From AP-15 sp963701815 (GTDB lineage Bacteria > Pseudomonadota > Alphaproteobacteria > ATCC43930 > CGMCC-115725): a stretch of 64,000 bases of DNA. The notes below the pieces were generated by a model. The model searched no databases, had not been told where the DNA came from, and saw only the letters and a program-made list of their open reading frames with translations. Made by a program: the position numbers and the translations under genes. The stretch covers positions 283,914 to 347,913 of the forward strand of contig CAVPBN010000050.1 of assembly GCA_963701815.1 (NCBI GenBank), given 5' to 3'. Below are positions 46,855 through 55,378 of the stretch, piece by piece. The first letter of the stretch is position 1. Every line of letters starts with the position of its first letter.

Positions 46855-48156
46855 TTGGAGAGGTTCATTTCTGATCAGGCGTTGAGCCTGCCAGTGAGGA
46901 TACCGCAGCGCGCCGAAATAATTCGCGCTGCGGCGGAGGCGGTGTTTCGCCGCGAGCACGGGCGGATCATCGCCGGGTTGATCCGGCGCTGCCGCTCGTT
47001 CGATCGGGCCGAGGAGGCGATGCAGGAGGCCTTTGCGGCGGCCCTCGCCGCTTGGGCCGGGTCGGACATTCCGCAGAACCCGGCCGCGTGGATCGCGACC
47101 GCCGCCTGGCGCAAGCTGATCGACGCGCAGCGGCGCGAGCGCGTCCGGCGTGAAAAGCAGGCTGTGCTGGAGCAGGAGGTCATGCCCGAGACGATCGAGG
47201 AGCCCGCCGATCCCGATGGCGAGCTTGCCCCGCTTCCCGACGACCGTTTGCGCCTGATCTTTACCTGCTGCCATCCGGCGCTCAATCGCGAGGCCCAAAT
47301 CGCCTTGACCTTGCGCACGCTCGGCGGGCTGACGACCGGCGAGATCGCCCGCGCCTTTCTCGTTCCCGAGCCGACTTTGGCGCAGCGGCTGGTCCGGGCC
47401 AAACGCAAGATCGAGGAGGCGCGGATCCCCTACGAGGTGCCGGCCGCAGCGGCGCTGCCGGCGCGCCGGGCCGCCGTGCAGGCGGTGATCTATCTGATCT
47501 TCAACGAGGGATATGTCGCGACCTCCGGCGAGGCTCTGGTCCGCCGCGAGCTGTGTTCCGAGGCCATTCGGCTCGGCCGGGTGCTGTGCGAAATCGATGC
47601 GGCAGAGCCGGAAAGCCTCGGCCTGCTCGCGCTGATGCTGCTGCACGATTCGCGCCGCCATGCCCGCGTCGACGGAGCGGGTTTGCTGGTGACGCTCGAC
47701 GAGCAGGACCGCTCGCTGTGGGATCGCGATCAGATAGGGGAAGGGCTGGCATTCGTCGAAGCGGCGTTGCGGCGCGGGCGGATCGGACCTTACCAGCTCC
47801 AGGCGGCGATCGCGGCGGTCCACGCCGAGGCGGCGACGGCCGGGACAACCGACTGGCCGCAGATCGCCGCCCTTTACGGCGAGCTCTGCCGCATCGATCC
47901 GAGCCCGGTGGTGCTGCTGAACCGCGCGGTCGCCATCGGCATGAGCGAAGGCGCGCAATCCGGCCTGACCTTGATCGATGCGTTCGGCGGCTCGGGGGCG
48001 CTCGACCAGTATCATCTGTTCCACGCCGCGCGCGCCGACCTGCTCCGCCGGCTGGGCTCGCGCCCGGCGGCTGCCGAGGCCTACCGCCGCGCCCTCGCCC
48101 TGACCGCCAACGGCGCCGAGCGCGCCTACCTCGAACGCCGCCTCGCCGCCCTGTGA
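46855..48156 (+). CDS. RNA polymerase sigma factor, ECF42-type with C-terminal TPR region
   Basis: A sigma factor of about 433 aa with a long C-terminal extension. Sigma region 2 is FRREHGRIIAGLIRRCRSFD to AMQEAFAAALAAW and NPAAWIATAAWRKLIDAQRR. Region 4 is LRTLGGLTTGEIARAFLVPE and TLAQRLVRAKRKIEEARIPY. The extension has YLIFNEGYVATSGEALVRRE, ALMLLHDSRRHARVDGAGLL, LYGELCRIDPSPVVLLNRAV and repeats typical of ECF42 proteins. These lack an anti-sigma factor and use the TPR-like tail. TTG 46855, with GGAAGG 7 bases upstream, is the best start; GTG 46894 is an alternative. The upstream DGPF/GST genes are likely targets. Confidence 0.88.
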   Translation: MERFISDQALSLPVRIPQRAEIIRAAAEAVFRREHGRIIAGLIRRCRSFDRAEEAMQEAFAAALAAWAGSDIPQNPAAWIATAAWRKLIDAQRRERVRREKQAVLEQEVMPETIEEPADPDGELAPLPDDRLRLIFTCCHPALNREAQIALTLRTLGGLTTGEIARAFLVPEPTLAQRLVRAKRKIEEARIPYEVPAAAALPARRAAVQAVIYLIFNEGYVATSGEALVRRELCSEAIRLGRVLCEIDAAEPESLGLLALMLLHDSRRHARVDGAGLLVTLDEQDRSLWDRDQIGEGLAFVEAALRRGRIGPYQLQAAIAAVHAEAATAGTTDWPQIAALYGELCRIDPSPVVLLNRAVAIGMSEGAQSGLTLIDAFGGSGALDQYHLFHAARADLLRRLGSRPAAAEAYRRALALTANGAERAYLERRLAAL

Positions 48157-48609
48157 AGCCAGGCCCGAGAGAGGGCAGTGCCGACCGCTCAAATTTCGGC
48201 TACGGGTGGAAGGCGGACCGCTCCCCGCTGGCGGTCCGATAGGCCTCTTGCCCGCGAGCGGGCCTTCGGTTGCCTATGAGTTCGACGAGTCAAATCGACC
48301 CTGAGCGGCCCTTCATGGCCTGACCGGCAGCCGACTGGCGGCAACCAGGGAGCGGCCATTCGGCACGCCTCAGCGCATGCGGCAACTGCGGACGGCAGGC
48401 GGCCCGAGGCTGCCTGCTACGCCGTTGATCGGTTTCCGCCCGAGGCGCAGAGTTAAGCTTATGCCATCGCCGGCTACCGAGGGTGAGCAGGGGTGGGAGG
48501 TAAACAGCCGCAAGAGGCGAAATCGATCTTGGTAGCGAACGTTCAAAGGCGAGCATCGGGCTAAATTAAATTCGGCCGAATCTCGATTCGTAAAAGGGAA
48601 TGCAGGAAT
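48157..48609. other. Intergenic region with GC hairpins
   Basis: No gene that I can support. Just after the sigma gene two hairpins are visible: GGACCGC-N9-GCGGTCC near 48213-48238 and GCCCGC-GA-GCGGGC near 48250-48263. They could terminate transcription or belong to a dispersed repeat. An 88-codon minus-strand frame (48290-48556) is basic and Ser/Pro-rich with no family likeness and is left out. Confidence 0.4.
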
Positions 48610-48978
48610 ATGGCGAATATCGATCGATGGTTTCTGCGCATCGCTGTTATTTACGCTCTCGTGGCCATGGTTCTGGGCATCACCATGGGAATAAGGGAGG
48701 ATTTCACGCAGGCGTCGACCCACGCCCATCTCAATCTGGTTGGATGGGTGTCAATGGCGCTGTATGCTTTGGTCTATCGCCAATACCCCGCGGCGGCCCA
48801 AAGTCGGTTTGCGATGCTACATTTTTGGATCGCCAATGTCGGCGCTGTGCTACTGACGGTGGGGATCTATACCCAGATGGCGGATATGCCCTCGCTGGCA
48901 TTTATCGTGATCTCGGGTTCTTTCATCACCTTTCTCGGCATGCTGATTTTCACCGTGATCGTGTATTGGAAAGTCTAG
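48610..48978 (+). CDS. Small four-helix membrane protein (cytochrome-oxidase-subunit-I-like)
   Basis: A 122-aa protein with four hydrophobic segments: RIAVIYALVAMVLGITMGI, LNLVGWVSMALYALVYRQYP, FWIANVGAVLLTVGIYTQMA and FIVISGSFITFLGMLIFTVI. The motif STHAHLNLVGWVSM holds two conserved His residues. Proteins of this shape are related to the heme-copper oxidase subunit I/NnrS-like helical bundle, but no catalytic role is known. AGGAAT lies just before ATG 48610. It is monocistronic. Confidence 0.72.
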   Translation: MANIDRWFLRIAVIYALVAMVLGITMGIREDFTQASTHAHLNLVGWVSMALYALVYRQYPAAAQSRFAMLHFWIANVGAVLLTVGIYTQMADMPSLAFIVISGSFITFLGMLIFTVIVYWKV

Positions 48979-49317
48979 GCTCTCGTCGCCGCGTGGAAGC
49001 TGAGTTTAGCAGCCCGTTTCCCGCGGATTTTTCGTCGCCGCGGCGGTAGCGCTTCTGGCGGACGCTGCGCGCAAGGCCGGGTTGCCGGAAGGATGACTGT
49101 GACCCCATACCTCGCCGCCAATGTGCGAAGGTCTGCTCACGAGACGAGCGCCTCGCGGGCCGGGTAAATTCGGAACGGCAGGTCACCACCCAACTGAGCC
49201 GATCCCGGCGGCTTCCATGAATGGCCGTAGTGGGGTCGGAAGCAGAGATTGTGACTGCGGCGCGGCGGGCCGGCCCTGCTTGCCGCGCGGTCGGGGGATG
49301 TGCGAAGGTCGGGCGCT
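48979..49317. other. Intergenic region upstream of nudC
   Basis: No convincing coding frame. The 13-bp sequence ATGTGCGAAGGTC occurs twice, at 49121-49133 and 49298-49310; the second copy overlaps the likely nudC ribosome site. Nothing else is evident. Confidence 0.4.
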
Positions 49318-50311
49318 ATGAGAGCGCACAATTATTACGCCGCGCCCGGTTTCGAGCGGGCCGGGTTGCGCCGCCGCGACAGCGGTTGGATCGTCGAACG
49401 CATTGCCGATCCCGCAAGCCTGTTCGTCCCGGTCTGGCGCAATCAGAATCTGATCATCGAGATCGACGGCGGCGAGCCGCGCGCGGTGGTGCTGGGCTGG
49501 GGCGGCCTGGTCCCGCTGATCGGCGGCGGCCGCCGCCGAAGAGCGGCTGGCGCGGGGCGAAATCGTTTTTATCGGCGTTGTCGAGGAGCGGGCGCATTTT
49601 GCGCTCGACCTGTCGCCGATCGAAGCGCCGCTCGACATGCTGCACTCGCCGGCGCTGGCGGCGAGCGGCATCGAGGCCGCATCGGCGCGCTTTGCCGATC
49701 TGCGGCAATTGGGCGGGCGGCTCGACCGGCGCGAGGCATCGCTGCTGGCGCTGGCCCGCGCGATCCTGTTCTGGCACGCCCGCCACCGCTTTTGCGGCCT
49801 ATGCGGCAGCCCGACCCGCAGCGAGGAGGCGGGGCATATGCGCCGCTGCACCGACCCCGCCTGCAACACGATGCATTTCCCCCGCACCGACCCCGCCGTG
49901 ATCATGCTGGTAACGCACGGCGAGAATGCGCTGATGGGCCGCTCCCGGCATTTCCCGCCCGGGATGTATTCGACCTTGGCCGGCTTTGTCGAACCGGGCG
50001 AGAGCCTCGAAGACGCGGTTGCGCGCGAGGTGCGCGAGGAGAGCGGCATCGAGGTCGGCGCCGTCGATTACCACTCCTCGCAGCCCTGGCCGTTCCCGGC
50101 CAACATCATGCTGGGGTTTCACGCCCACGCGCTGACGACCGAGATCGCCGTCGATTTCGGCGAGCTCGAGGACGCGCGCTGGTTCGAGCGCGGCTGGCTG
50201 CTTTCGCATGTCGACGACGACACGTTTCGCCTGCCGCGGCACGATTCGATCGCCCGCCGGCTGCTCGAAGACTGGCTCTATGGCCGGGTGGCGAGCGGCC
50301 CCGGCAACTGA
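49318..50311 (+). CDS. nudC: NAD(+) diphosphatase NudC, one frame change
   Basis: A Nudix hydrolase that cleaves NADH/NAD+ to NMN and AMP and can decap NAD-RNA. It starts MRAHNYYAAPGFERAGLRRR. The frame changes near 49535 in a GGCGGCGGCC run, and the rest continues as ERLARGEIVFIGVVEE, FWHARHRFCGLCGSPTRSEE (zinc Cys4, with RRCTDPACN), HFPRTDPAVIMLVTHG, the Nudix box GFVEPGESLEDAVAREVREE-SG and the NudC signature SSQPWPFPANIMLGF. A one-base indel in the GC run is the simplest explanation. The full protein would be about 330 aa. Confidence 0.92.
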
Positions 50312-50459
50312 AGCGGGGCCTCGTCCCCCAACCTCGACGTTGCCCCGCCAAGGGGCGAGCCTGGCCCTTAGTGTGGTTTTCGATCGAGTCGATGCACTCG
50401 GCACCGTCACCCCCACCCCGACCCTCCCCCATCGAGGGGGCGGGAGTACCAATAGGAGT

Positions 50460-50512
50460 GCTGATTGAGGCCCTCCCCGCTGATTGAGGCCCTCCCCCAT
50501 GATGGGGGAGGG
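50460..50512. repeat. Tandem 19-bp direct repeat followed by perfect 11-bp-stem hairpin
   Basis: GCTGATTGAGGCCCTCCCC occurs twice without spacer (50460-50478 and 50479-50497). It runs into CCCTCCCCCAT-G-ATGGGGGAGGG (50490-50512), a perfect stem. It lies between the convergent nudC and efflux-pump genes, so the hairpin may act as a two-way terminator. The form is that of a dispersed intergenic repeat. Confidence 0.7.
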
Positions 50513-50561
50513 TTTGGGAGGGGGTGAGCACGGCGCAACTTGATCGGAACGCGCTAGCTAG

Positions 50562-52220
50562 CTAGTGCCCGTCGGCGGTCAACACCGAGCGCGGGCGGAG
50601 CACCAGCGGGATCAAGGTCAAGCCAAAGACAAAGAGCCCGCCGATCAGCAGCAGCATGTCGTTGTAGGTCAAAACCAGAGCTTCGCGGTGCACCAGATTG
50701 CCGAGCAATGTGACCGCGGCCTGGTGCGGGTCGCCCGGGATCAGCGAACCCAATCGGTTGGTCTGGGCATCGATAAAGTGCTGCACCGCCGGACGCGCCG
50801 CGTTGACGTCCTCGATCAGGCGGTTCCAGTGAAACTGCATCCTGCCGTTCATGATCGTACCCACCGAGGCCAGCGCGATCGCGCCGCCGAGGTCGCGGGT
50901 CAGACCGTAGAGACCGGATGCGTTCTTCAGCTTGTCCGTCGGGATCGACCCGAGCGCGATCATATTGGCCGGGAGGTAGCACAGCATCAGCGAGACGCCG
51001 CGAACCGCCTGCGGCACCATCAGTTCGGGAAAGCTCGCCTGATTGGTCAGGCCGGCGGTCAGGTACATCGAAAAGGCGAACAGGCCGAGGCCCATTGCCA
51101 GCATAAGGCGCAAGTCGAGCCGTCGCGCGATCTGCGTGCTGAACGGCGACATCGCCATCTGCGCGATCCCGGCGACAAACACCGTCTCACCGATCTGCAG
51201 CGCGTTGAAGCCGCGCACCTGCGCGAGAAACAGCGGGATCAGGTAGGTGGTGCTGTACATGCCGGTGCCGACGAGAAAGGTGAAGAACGAGCCGAGCGCG
51301 AAATTGCGGTTGGTGAATGCGCCCAGATCGACGATCGGCTGGCGGTAGCTCAGCACACGCCAGAAGAACAGCACCGAGCATATGCTCGAAACGACAATGG
51401 CGGCGCGGATCGTCGAGTTGTCGAGCCAGTCCCAGCGCGGCCCTTCCTGGAGCGCATATTGGAGACAGCCGAGGAAAGTCGCCATCAGCACCAGCCCGAT
51501 CACATCGAAATAGCGCAGCAATGACCGGTCGGGCTTATCGATGTCGATGCAGACCCAGACGACCGCGGCAACGGCAATGCCGGGCACGATGTTGACGAGA
51601 AACAGCCAGTGCCAGGAAAGGGTGTCGGTCAGAAAGCCGCCGATCGTCGGGCCCAGGGTCGATGACAGGTTCAAGATCACCGAGATCATCACCATCAACT
51701 GGGTCAGCGGCGGCCCGCGAAACCGGGTGTAGACCACCGGAAACACGCTCGGGGTGATCGCGCCGCCGCAGAATCCTTGGATCGCCCGGTAGACGATCAT
51801 CTGGTTGAGGCTGGTCGCGGTCGCGCATAGCCCGCTCGCCGCGGTGAAGCCGAGCGTCGCGGTGACGAACAGCACCCGCGTCGACAACAGCCGCGACAGG
51901 GTGCCGCTCAGCGGCACCATCACGACGTCGGCGATCAGATATGCGGTTTGCACCCAGCTGATCTCGTCGGCGCTGGCCGACAGCCCGCCCTGGATCTGGG
52001 TGAGCGAGCTGGTCACGATCTGGACGTCCATGATCGCCATGAACAGGCCAACCGACATCGCCAGCACGCCGAACCAATCGCGCAGACTCGGCGGGCTCCC
52101 GGGTTGGGCTGGCGGCGCGGCGGTTGCAGCAGCGGGTCTTGCCGGCGCCGCGGGCGCGCGCACCGCCGGGGAGCGGCGCGCCCAACCCGCCCGCCGCAAC
52201 GCTGCCGGCGCCCAGGTCAT
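50562..52220 (-). CDS. emrB: MFS multidrug efflux transporter, DHA2 (EmrB/QacA) family
   Basis: A 552-aa, 14-helix proton-driven exporter. After an Ala/Pro-rich cytoplasmic tail of about 45 residues come LAMSVGLFMAIMDVQIVTSS (helix 1, motif D1-like with Asp), WVQTAYLIADVVMVPLSGTL (motif A region), ALSLNQ-like loops, FLTDTLSWHWLFLVNIVPGI (motif C/G surroundings) and SMYLTAGLTNQASFPELMVP. Its start overlaps the HlyD-family gene stop by 4 bases (ATGA). Together with the adaptor it would export toxic compounds across the envelope, probably under the divergent TetR regulator. The substrate is unknown. Confidence 0.9.
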   Translation of the reverse strand: MTWAPAALRRAGWARRSPAVRAPAAPARPAAATAAPPAQPGSPPSLRDWFGVLAMSVGLFMAIMDVQIVTSSLTQIQGGLSASADEISWVQTAYLIADVVMVPLSGTLSRLLSTRVLFVTATLGFTAASGLCATATSLNQMIVYRAIQGFCGGAITPSVFPVVYTRFRGPPLTQLMVMISVILNLSSTLGPTIGGFLTDTLSWHWLFLVNIVPGIAVAAVVWVCIDIDKPDRSLLRYFDVIGLVLMATFLGCLQYALQEGPRWDWLDNSTIRAAIVVSSICSVLFFWRVLSYRQPIVDLGAFTNRNFALGSFFTFLVGTGMYSTTYLIPLFLAQVRGFNALQIGETVFVAGIAQMAMSPFSTQIARRLDLRLMLAMGLGLFAFSMYLTAGLTNQASFPELMVPQAVRGVSLMLCYLPANMIALGSIPTDKLKNASGLYGLTRDLGGAIALASVGTIMNGRMQFHWNRLIEDVNAARPAVQHFIDAQTNRLGSLIPGDPHQAAVTLLGNLVHREALVLTYNDMLLLIGGLFVFGLTLIPLVLRPRSVLTADGH

Positions 52221-53320
52221 CGCGGTGCAGCCGCCTCCGCAGCCGCCGGCTTGGCCTCGGCCGCCCCGACGATGCCGTCGGCTGCCTCGGCGGCGCCCGG
52301 GTCGCGGGTGTCGACGGTGACGGTGACGGACAGGCCGGGGCGCAACAACCGGGCGAGCGGTCCTTCCCGCGGCAAAGCGATCCGCACCGGCACGCGCTGT
52401 ACGATCTTGGTAAAGTTGCCGGTCGCATTGTCGGGCGGCAGCAGGCTGAATTGGGCGCCGCTCGCCGGTGCGAAGCTGTCGATGCGGCCGGAGAGCGGAT
52501 GGTCCGGATAAGCGTCGACCGAAACCTCGGCGCGCTGCCCCGGCCGCATCCGCGTCAGCTGAGTCTCCTTGAAATTCGCCGTCACATAGACGTGCGGCAG
52601 CGGCACCAGCGACAACAGCTCGGTGCCGGGTTTGACGTATTGTCCGACCTGCCCGGCGCGATTGCCGGCAACACCGGAAACCGGCGCCCGAACGACCGTG
52701 TTGCCGAGATCGTTCTTGGCCAGTTCGAGATTGGCCCGGGCCTGCTGCAGTCGCGCCGCTTCCTCCTGCCGCTGCGAGCGCAGCACGCCGAGTTGGCTCT
52801 GGCCGGCGGCCAATGCGGCGCGGCTTCTGGCGAGCGCCGCCTCGGCCTTGCGCGCATCGGCCTGGGCCTGTTCAAAGCGCTGGCGGCTGGCGAAATCGCT
52901 GGTCATCAGCGCGCTGTAGCGCTTGAAGTCCTGCTGCGCCCGGGCTTGATCGGCTTCGGCCGATTGCACCTCCGCCTGCGCCTGCGCAATCATCGCCCGC
53001 TGCAAATCGAGCCGGCTGCCATAGGTCGCGAGCGCCGCTTCCTCGGTCGCAACCGCGGCTTCGGCCTGGGCCGCTTTGGCCGAGAAATCGCTGTCGTCGA
53101 TGACGAACAGCACCGCGCCTTTTTTTACGGTCTGGTTTTCTCGGACCCGGACATCCTTGAGGTAGCCCTCGACCTTCGGGCTGACCACCGACACGTCGCT
53201 GGCGACGTAGGCGTCGTCGGTCGACTGCACAAAGCGCAGCACCGTCCACCAATACCAGCCGCCATATCCGCCAAACGCCAGGGCCAGCACGACGGCGGCG
53301 ATCACGAGCTTCGTGCGCAT
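52217..53320 (-). CDS. emrA: HlyD/EmrA-family membrane fusion protein
   Basis: A 367-aa periplasmic adaptor. One N-terminal membrane anchor (LVIAAVVLALAFGGYGGWYW) is followed by the lipoyl half STDDAYVASDVSVVSPKVEG, a long coiled coil rich in Ala/Gln/Arg (residues about 95-205), the second lipoyl half TVVRAPVSGVAGNRAGQVGQ and a beta-barrel (HVYVTANFKETQLTRMRPGQ). ATG 53320 (MRTKLVIAA) is preferred over the TTG at 53329, which lies inside the operator-like repeat. It overlaps emrB by 4 bases. Confidence 0.92.
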   Translation of the reverse strand: MRTKLVIAAVVLALAFGGYGGWYWWTVLRFVQSTDDAYVASDVSVVSPKVEGYLKDVRVRENQTVKKGAVLFVIDDSDFSAKAAQAEAAVATEEAALATYGSRLDLQRAMIAQAQAEVQSAEADQARAQQDFKRYSALMTSDFASRQRFEQAQADARKAEAALARSRAALAAGQSQLGVLRSQRQEEAARLQQARANLELAKNDLGNTVVRAPVSGVAGNRAGQVGQYVKPGTELLSLVPLPHVYVTANFKETQLTRMRPGQRAEVSVDAYPDHPLSGRIDSFAPASGAQFSLLPPDNATGNFTKIVQRVPVRIALPREGPLARLLRPGLSVTVTVDTRDPGAAEAADGIVGAAEAKPAAAEAAAPR

Positions 53321-53325
53321 CCTTA

Positions 53326-53347
53326 CCAAACTGGACGGTTTAGTTTA
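53326..53347. promoter_or_regulatory. Operator-like inverted repeat between emrA and tetR
   Basis: AAACT-N9-AGTTT (53328-53346; text AAACTGGACGGTTTAGTTT) lies directly before the emrA start in the 117-base divergent region. It contains the AAACTGGACGGTTT core often seen before TetR-controlled efflux genes. It probably binds the TetR protein encoded at 53438; inferred from form and position only. Confidence 0.5.
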
Positions 53348-53437
53348 CCTTTGCGTTCAGATGAAGGCGCGCTTAGACTTTTGTCAAGCTTGGCGGGCTT
53401 GATCGGGCGCAACACCGAGTGGGAGGCCGGCACCGCA

Positions 53438-54106
53438 ATGGATCGGAGCGAGCGCAGTGCGGCGGCAGGAGGCAAGGCGGAGAGCAAGGCCGAAAGCGTT
53501 CTGGCCGCTGCCAAACTGGCGTTTCTGGCGAACGGTTTCGGCGCCGTCAGCATGGACACGATCGCGCGCGAGGCGGGGGTGTCGAAGGCGACCGTCTATG
53601 CCCATTTCGCCGGCAAGGAAGAGCTGTTCGGCGCGGTGATCGGGCGCGAATGCGAGCGCCATTTCGCCGGCTTCTCGGCCGGCGAACTCGATCCCGGCGA
53701 TGCTCATACCTCGCTGACGGCACTCGGTTGCCGTTTTCTCGATCTGCTGCTGTCGCCGGACGCAATCGCGCTGCACCGCATAATTCTCGGCGAGGTCAGC
53801 CGCTTCCCGGCGCTCGGTGCGGTATTCTGGCAGGCCGGACCCGAGCGCAATCTGACCCAGATCGAGGAATTTCTGCGGGCCGCCGCCGCAGTCGGAGCCT
53901 TGAGCATTTCCGACACCCGCCGCGCTGCGGAGCAATTCGTCGGGTTGGTGCGCGGCGAAATCCAATTGCGCCATCTGCTGCGCCTCGAAGCGGCGGCCGA
54001 TAGCCGCAAGATCCACGATATCGTCGCCGGCGCGGTCGATACCTTCATGCTGGCCTTTGCCCGCCGCAACCCCGTCGCCGCAGACGGGCACAGTCTAAGG
54101 GTTTGA
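53438..54106 (+). CDS. TetR/AcrR family transcriptional regulator
   Basis: A 222-aa regulator. The N-terminal helix-turn-helix is ANGFGAVSMDTIAREAGVSK followed by ATVYAHFAGKEELFGAVIGR, a textbook TetR DNA-binding domain (about residues 20-70). The C-terminal ligand domain (TetR_C_7/AcrR-type) has LHRIILGEVSRFPALGAVFW. It is divergent from emrAB, 117 bases away, so it is the likely repressor of the pump and of itself. The ATG 53438 follows GGGAGG at somewhat long spacing. Confidence 0.9.
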   Translation: MDRSERSAAAGGKAESKAESVLAAAKLAFLANGFGAVSMDTIAREAGVSKATVYAHFAGKEELFGAVIGRECERHFAGFSAGELDPGDAHTSLTALGCRFLDLLLSPDAIALHRIILGEVSRFPALGAVFWQAGPERNLTQIEEFLRAAAAVGALSISDTRRAAEQFVGLVRGEIQLRHLLRLEAAADSRKIHDIVAGAVDTFMLAFARRNPVAADGHSLRV

Positions 54107-54323
54107 CGCGCAACAGCTACCGGCCTCGCCGGTACGACGGGATGGGCGCCGCATTATTGAAATCAGCGCCTTAAGGTATCGGGCCGCCAGCCGTCAACTC
54201 GTTGTGCCGAACGGTGTAGGCCAACGCGGCGATCAAATCACATAACCGGCATCATGTCAAGAACAAAACAGGAATATCTTGAGCCACTGCCTACCCGGCG
54301 TCCGCCGCCGGGATCATCGGCCG

Positions 54324-55211
54324 CTACCGACGGTGCACCGGGCCGCGGGAGTCGGGGACGGTCCCGGCTTTTTCCTGCCAGTCCTTGGACCACGGCGTCA
54401 ACGGGCGCGGCACGGCGGCGCCGTCGACCCGGATCTCGTCCACATGCTCGTTGTAAAAGCACAGATAGCCTTTGATCCGGGCGCATTCCGGGATCGGATC
54501 GGGGTAGGTCCAGACCAGATCCTCGTACAGCCTGTCGCCGATCCTGACCGAGCGATAGCCGGCTTTGCCCTTGTAGGGGCAGGCGGTGGTCTTGTCGCTC
54601 GGCGCCAGCAGATCGAGGCGGACGTCCTCCGGTGGAATATAATAGCGCGTCGGCAGCCGGGTCTCGAACAGGAACCGGGCACGCCTCGTCTCGGCCACGA
54701 TCTCGCCACCGACGACGACCTGCACCAGGCGGGACGACGGAAGCACGTCGACCCGCTTATAGGGATCGCGCGGGTGGACGAAAATCTCCTCATCCTCCTC
54801 GTACCAGGAGTCGACCCGGTCCCAATAAAAGGCGACGAGGTCCTTGAGAGCGGCCACCTCGTCGAAGGGCTCCGGATAGCCCCAAACCGCATTCTCCGAC
54901 ACCCGGTCGCCGGTTTTGATCGTCCAATATGAAGCGGTGCCCTTGTACGGGCAAAAAGTCTGATGATCGGTCGGGGCCAAGAGATCGATGCGCACATCGG
55001 CGCGGGGAAAATAGTAGACCGGCAGGTGCCGGGTCTCGAACAGCAACTGCGCGTTGTTGCTGTCTGCGATCGTCTGGCCGTTGAATTTGACCCGGACCCG
55101 CCGCGGCGACGGTTCGAGAATGACCCGATAGTCGGGATTTGTCTTATATCCGGATTGTCGAGGCTGGGGGTGTTGCCCCCGGGGCTCCTGCGCCTGCGGT
55201 GCCGCCGCCAT
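54324..55211 (-). CDS. Protein with two DUF427 domains
   Basis: A 295-aa protein with two tandem DUF427 (NTP-PPase-like beta) domains. The first (about 30-130) has RRVRVKFNGQTIADSNNAQL, LPVYYFPRADVRIDLLAPTD, TFCPYKGTASYWTI and VWGYPEPFDEVAALKDLVAF. The second (about 160-275) repeats it: RLVQVVVGGEIVAETRRARF, TRYYIPPEDVRLDLLAPSDK, ACPYKGKAGYRSVRI and VWTYPDPIPECARIKGYLCF. ATG 55211 has GGAGGGATC before it. Cys-Pro-Tyr-Lys-Gly is kept in both halves. The function is unknown. Confidence 0.88.
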   Translation of the reverse strand: MAAAPQAQEPRGQHPQPRQSGYKTNPDYRVILEPSPRRVRVKFNGQTIADSNNAQLLFETRHLPVYYFPRADVRIDLLAPTDHQTFCPYKGTASYWTIKTGDRVSENAVWGYPEPFDEVAALKDLVAFYWDRVDSWYEEDEEIFVHPRDPYKRVDVLPSSRLVQVVVGGEIVAETRRARFLFETRLPTRYYIPPEDVRLDLLAPSDKTTACPYKGKAGYRSVRIGDRLYEDLVWTYPDPIPECARIKGYLCFYNEHVDEIRVDGAAVPRPLTPWSKDWQEKAGTVPDSRGPVHRR

Positions 55212-55378
55212 GATCTGATCCCTCCAGCTATTCCGGGCGAGAATGACCTCGGCCGCCCACTCCTGCAAGCCCCGGCTGTGGTGGCCCCGAACAGCGGCGC
55301 TTGATCCCTCGTTAAACATTTTTCGGTAATTTTGCTGGCGGCCCAGCGATCTCGAGCCATTGGCGCCGGGTCATCGAA

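Noticed and set aside
48290..48556. 88-codon minus-strand ORF
   Set aside because: Basic, Ser/Pro/Arg-rich, no ribosome site and no family likeness; typical chance frame in GC-rich spacer.
49121..49310. Two copies of ATGTGCGAAGGTC as a possible attachment-site pair
   Set aside because: Only 13 bases, no integrase or tRNA nearby, and the 177-base interval has no gene.
52124..53437. Long plus-strand extension upstream of the TetR start
   Set aside because: The frame is antisense to emrA; the helix-turn-helix domain begins only after ATG 53438 and there is no domain upstream.
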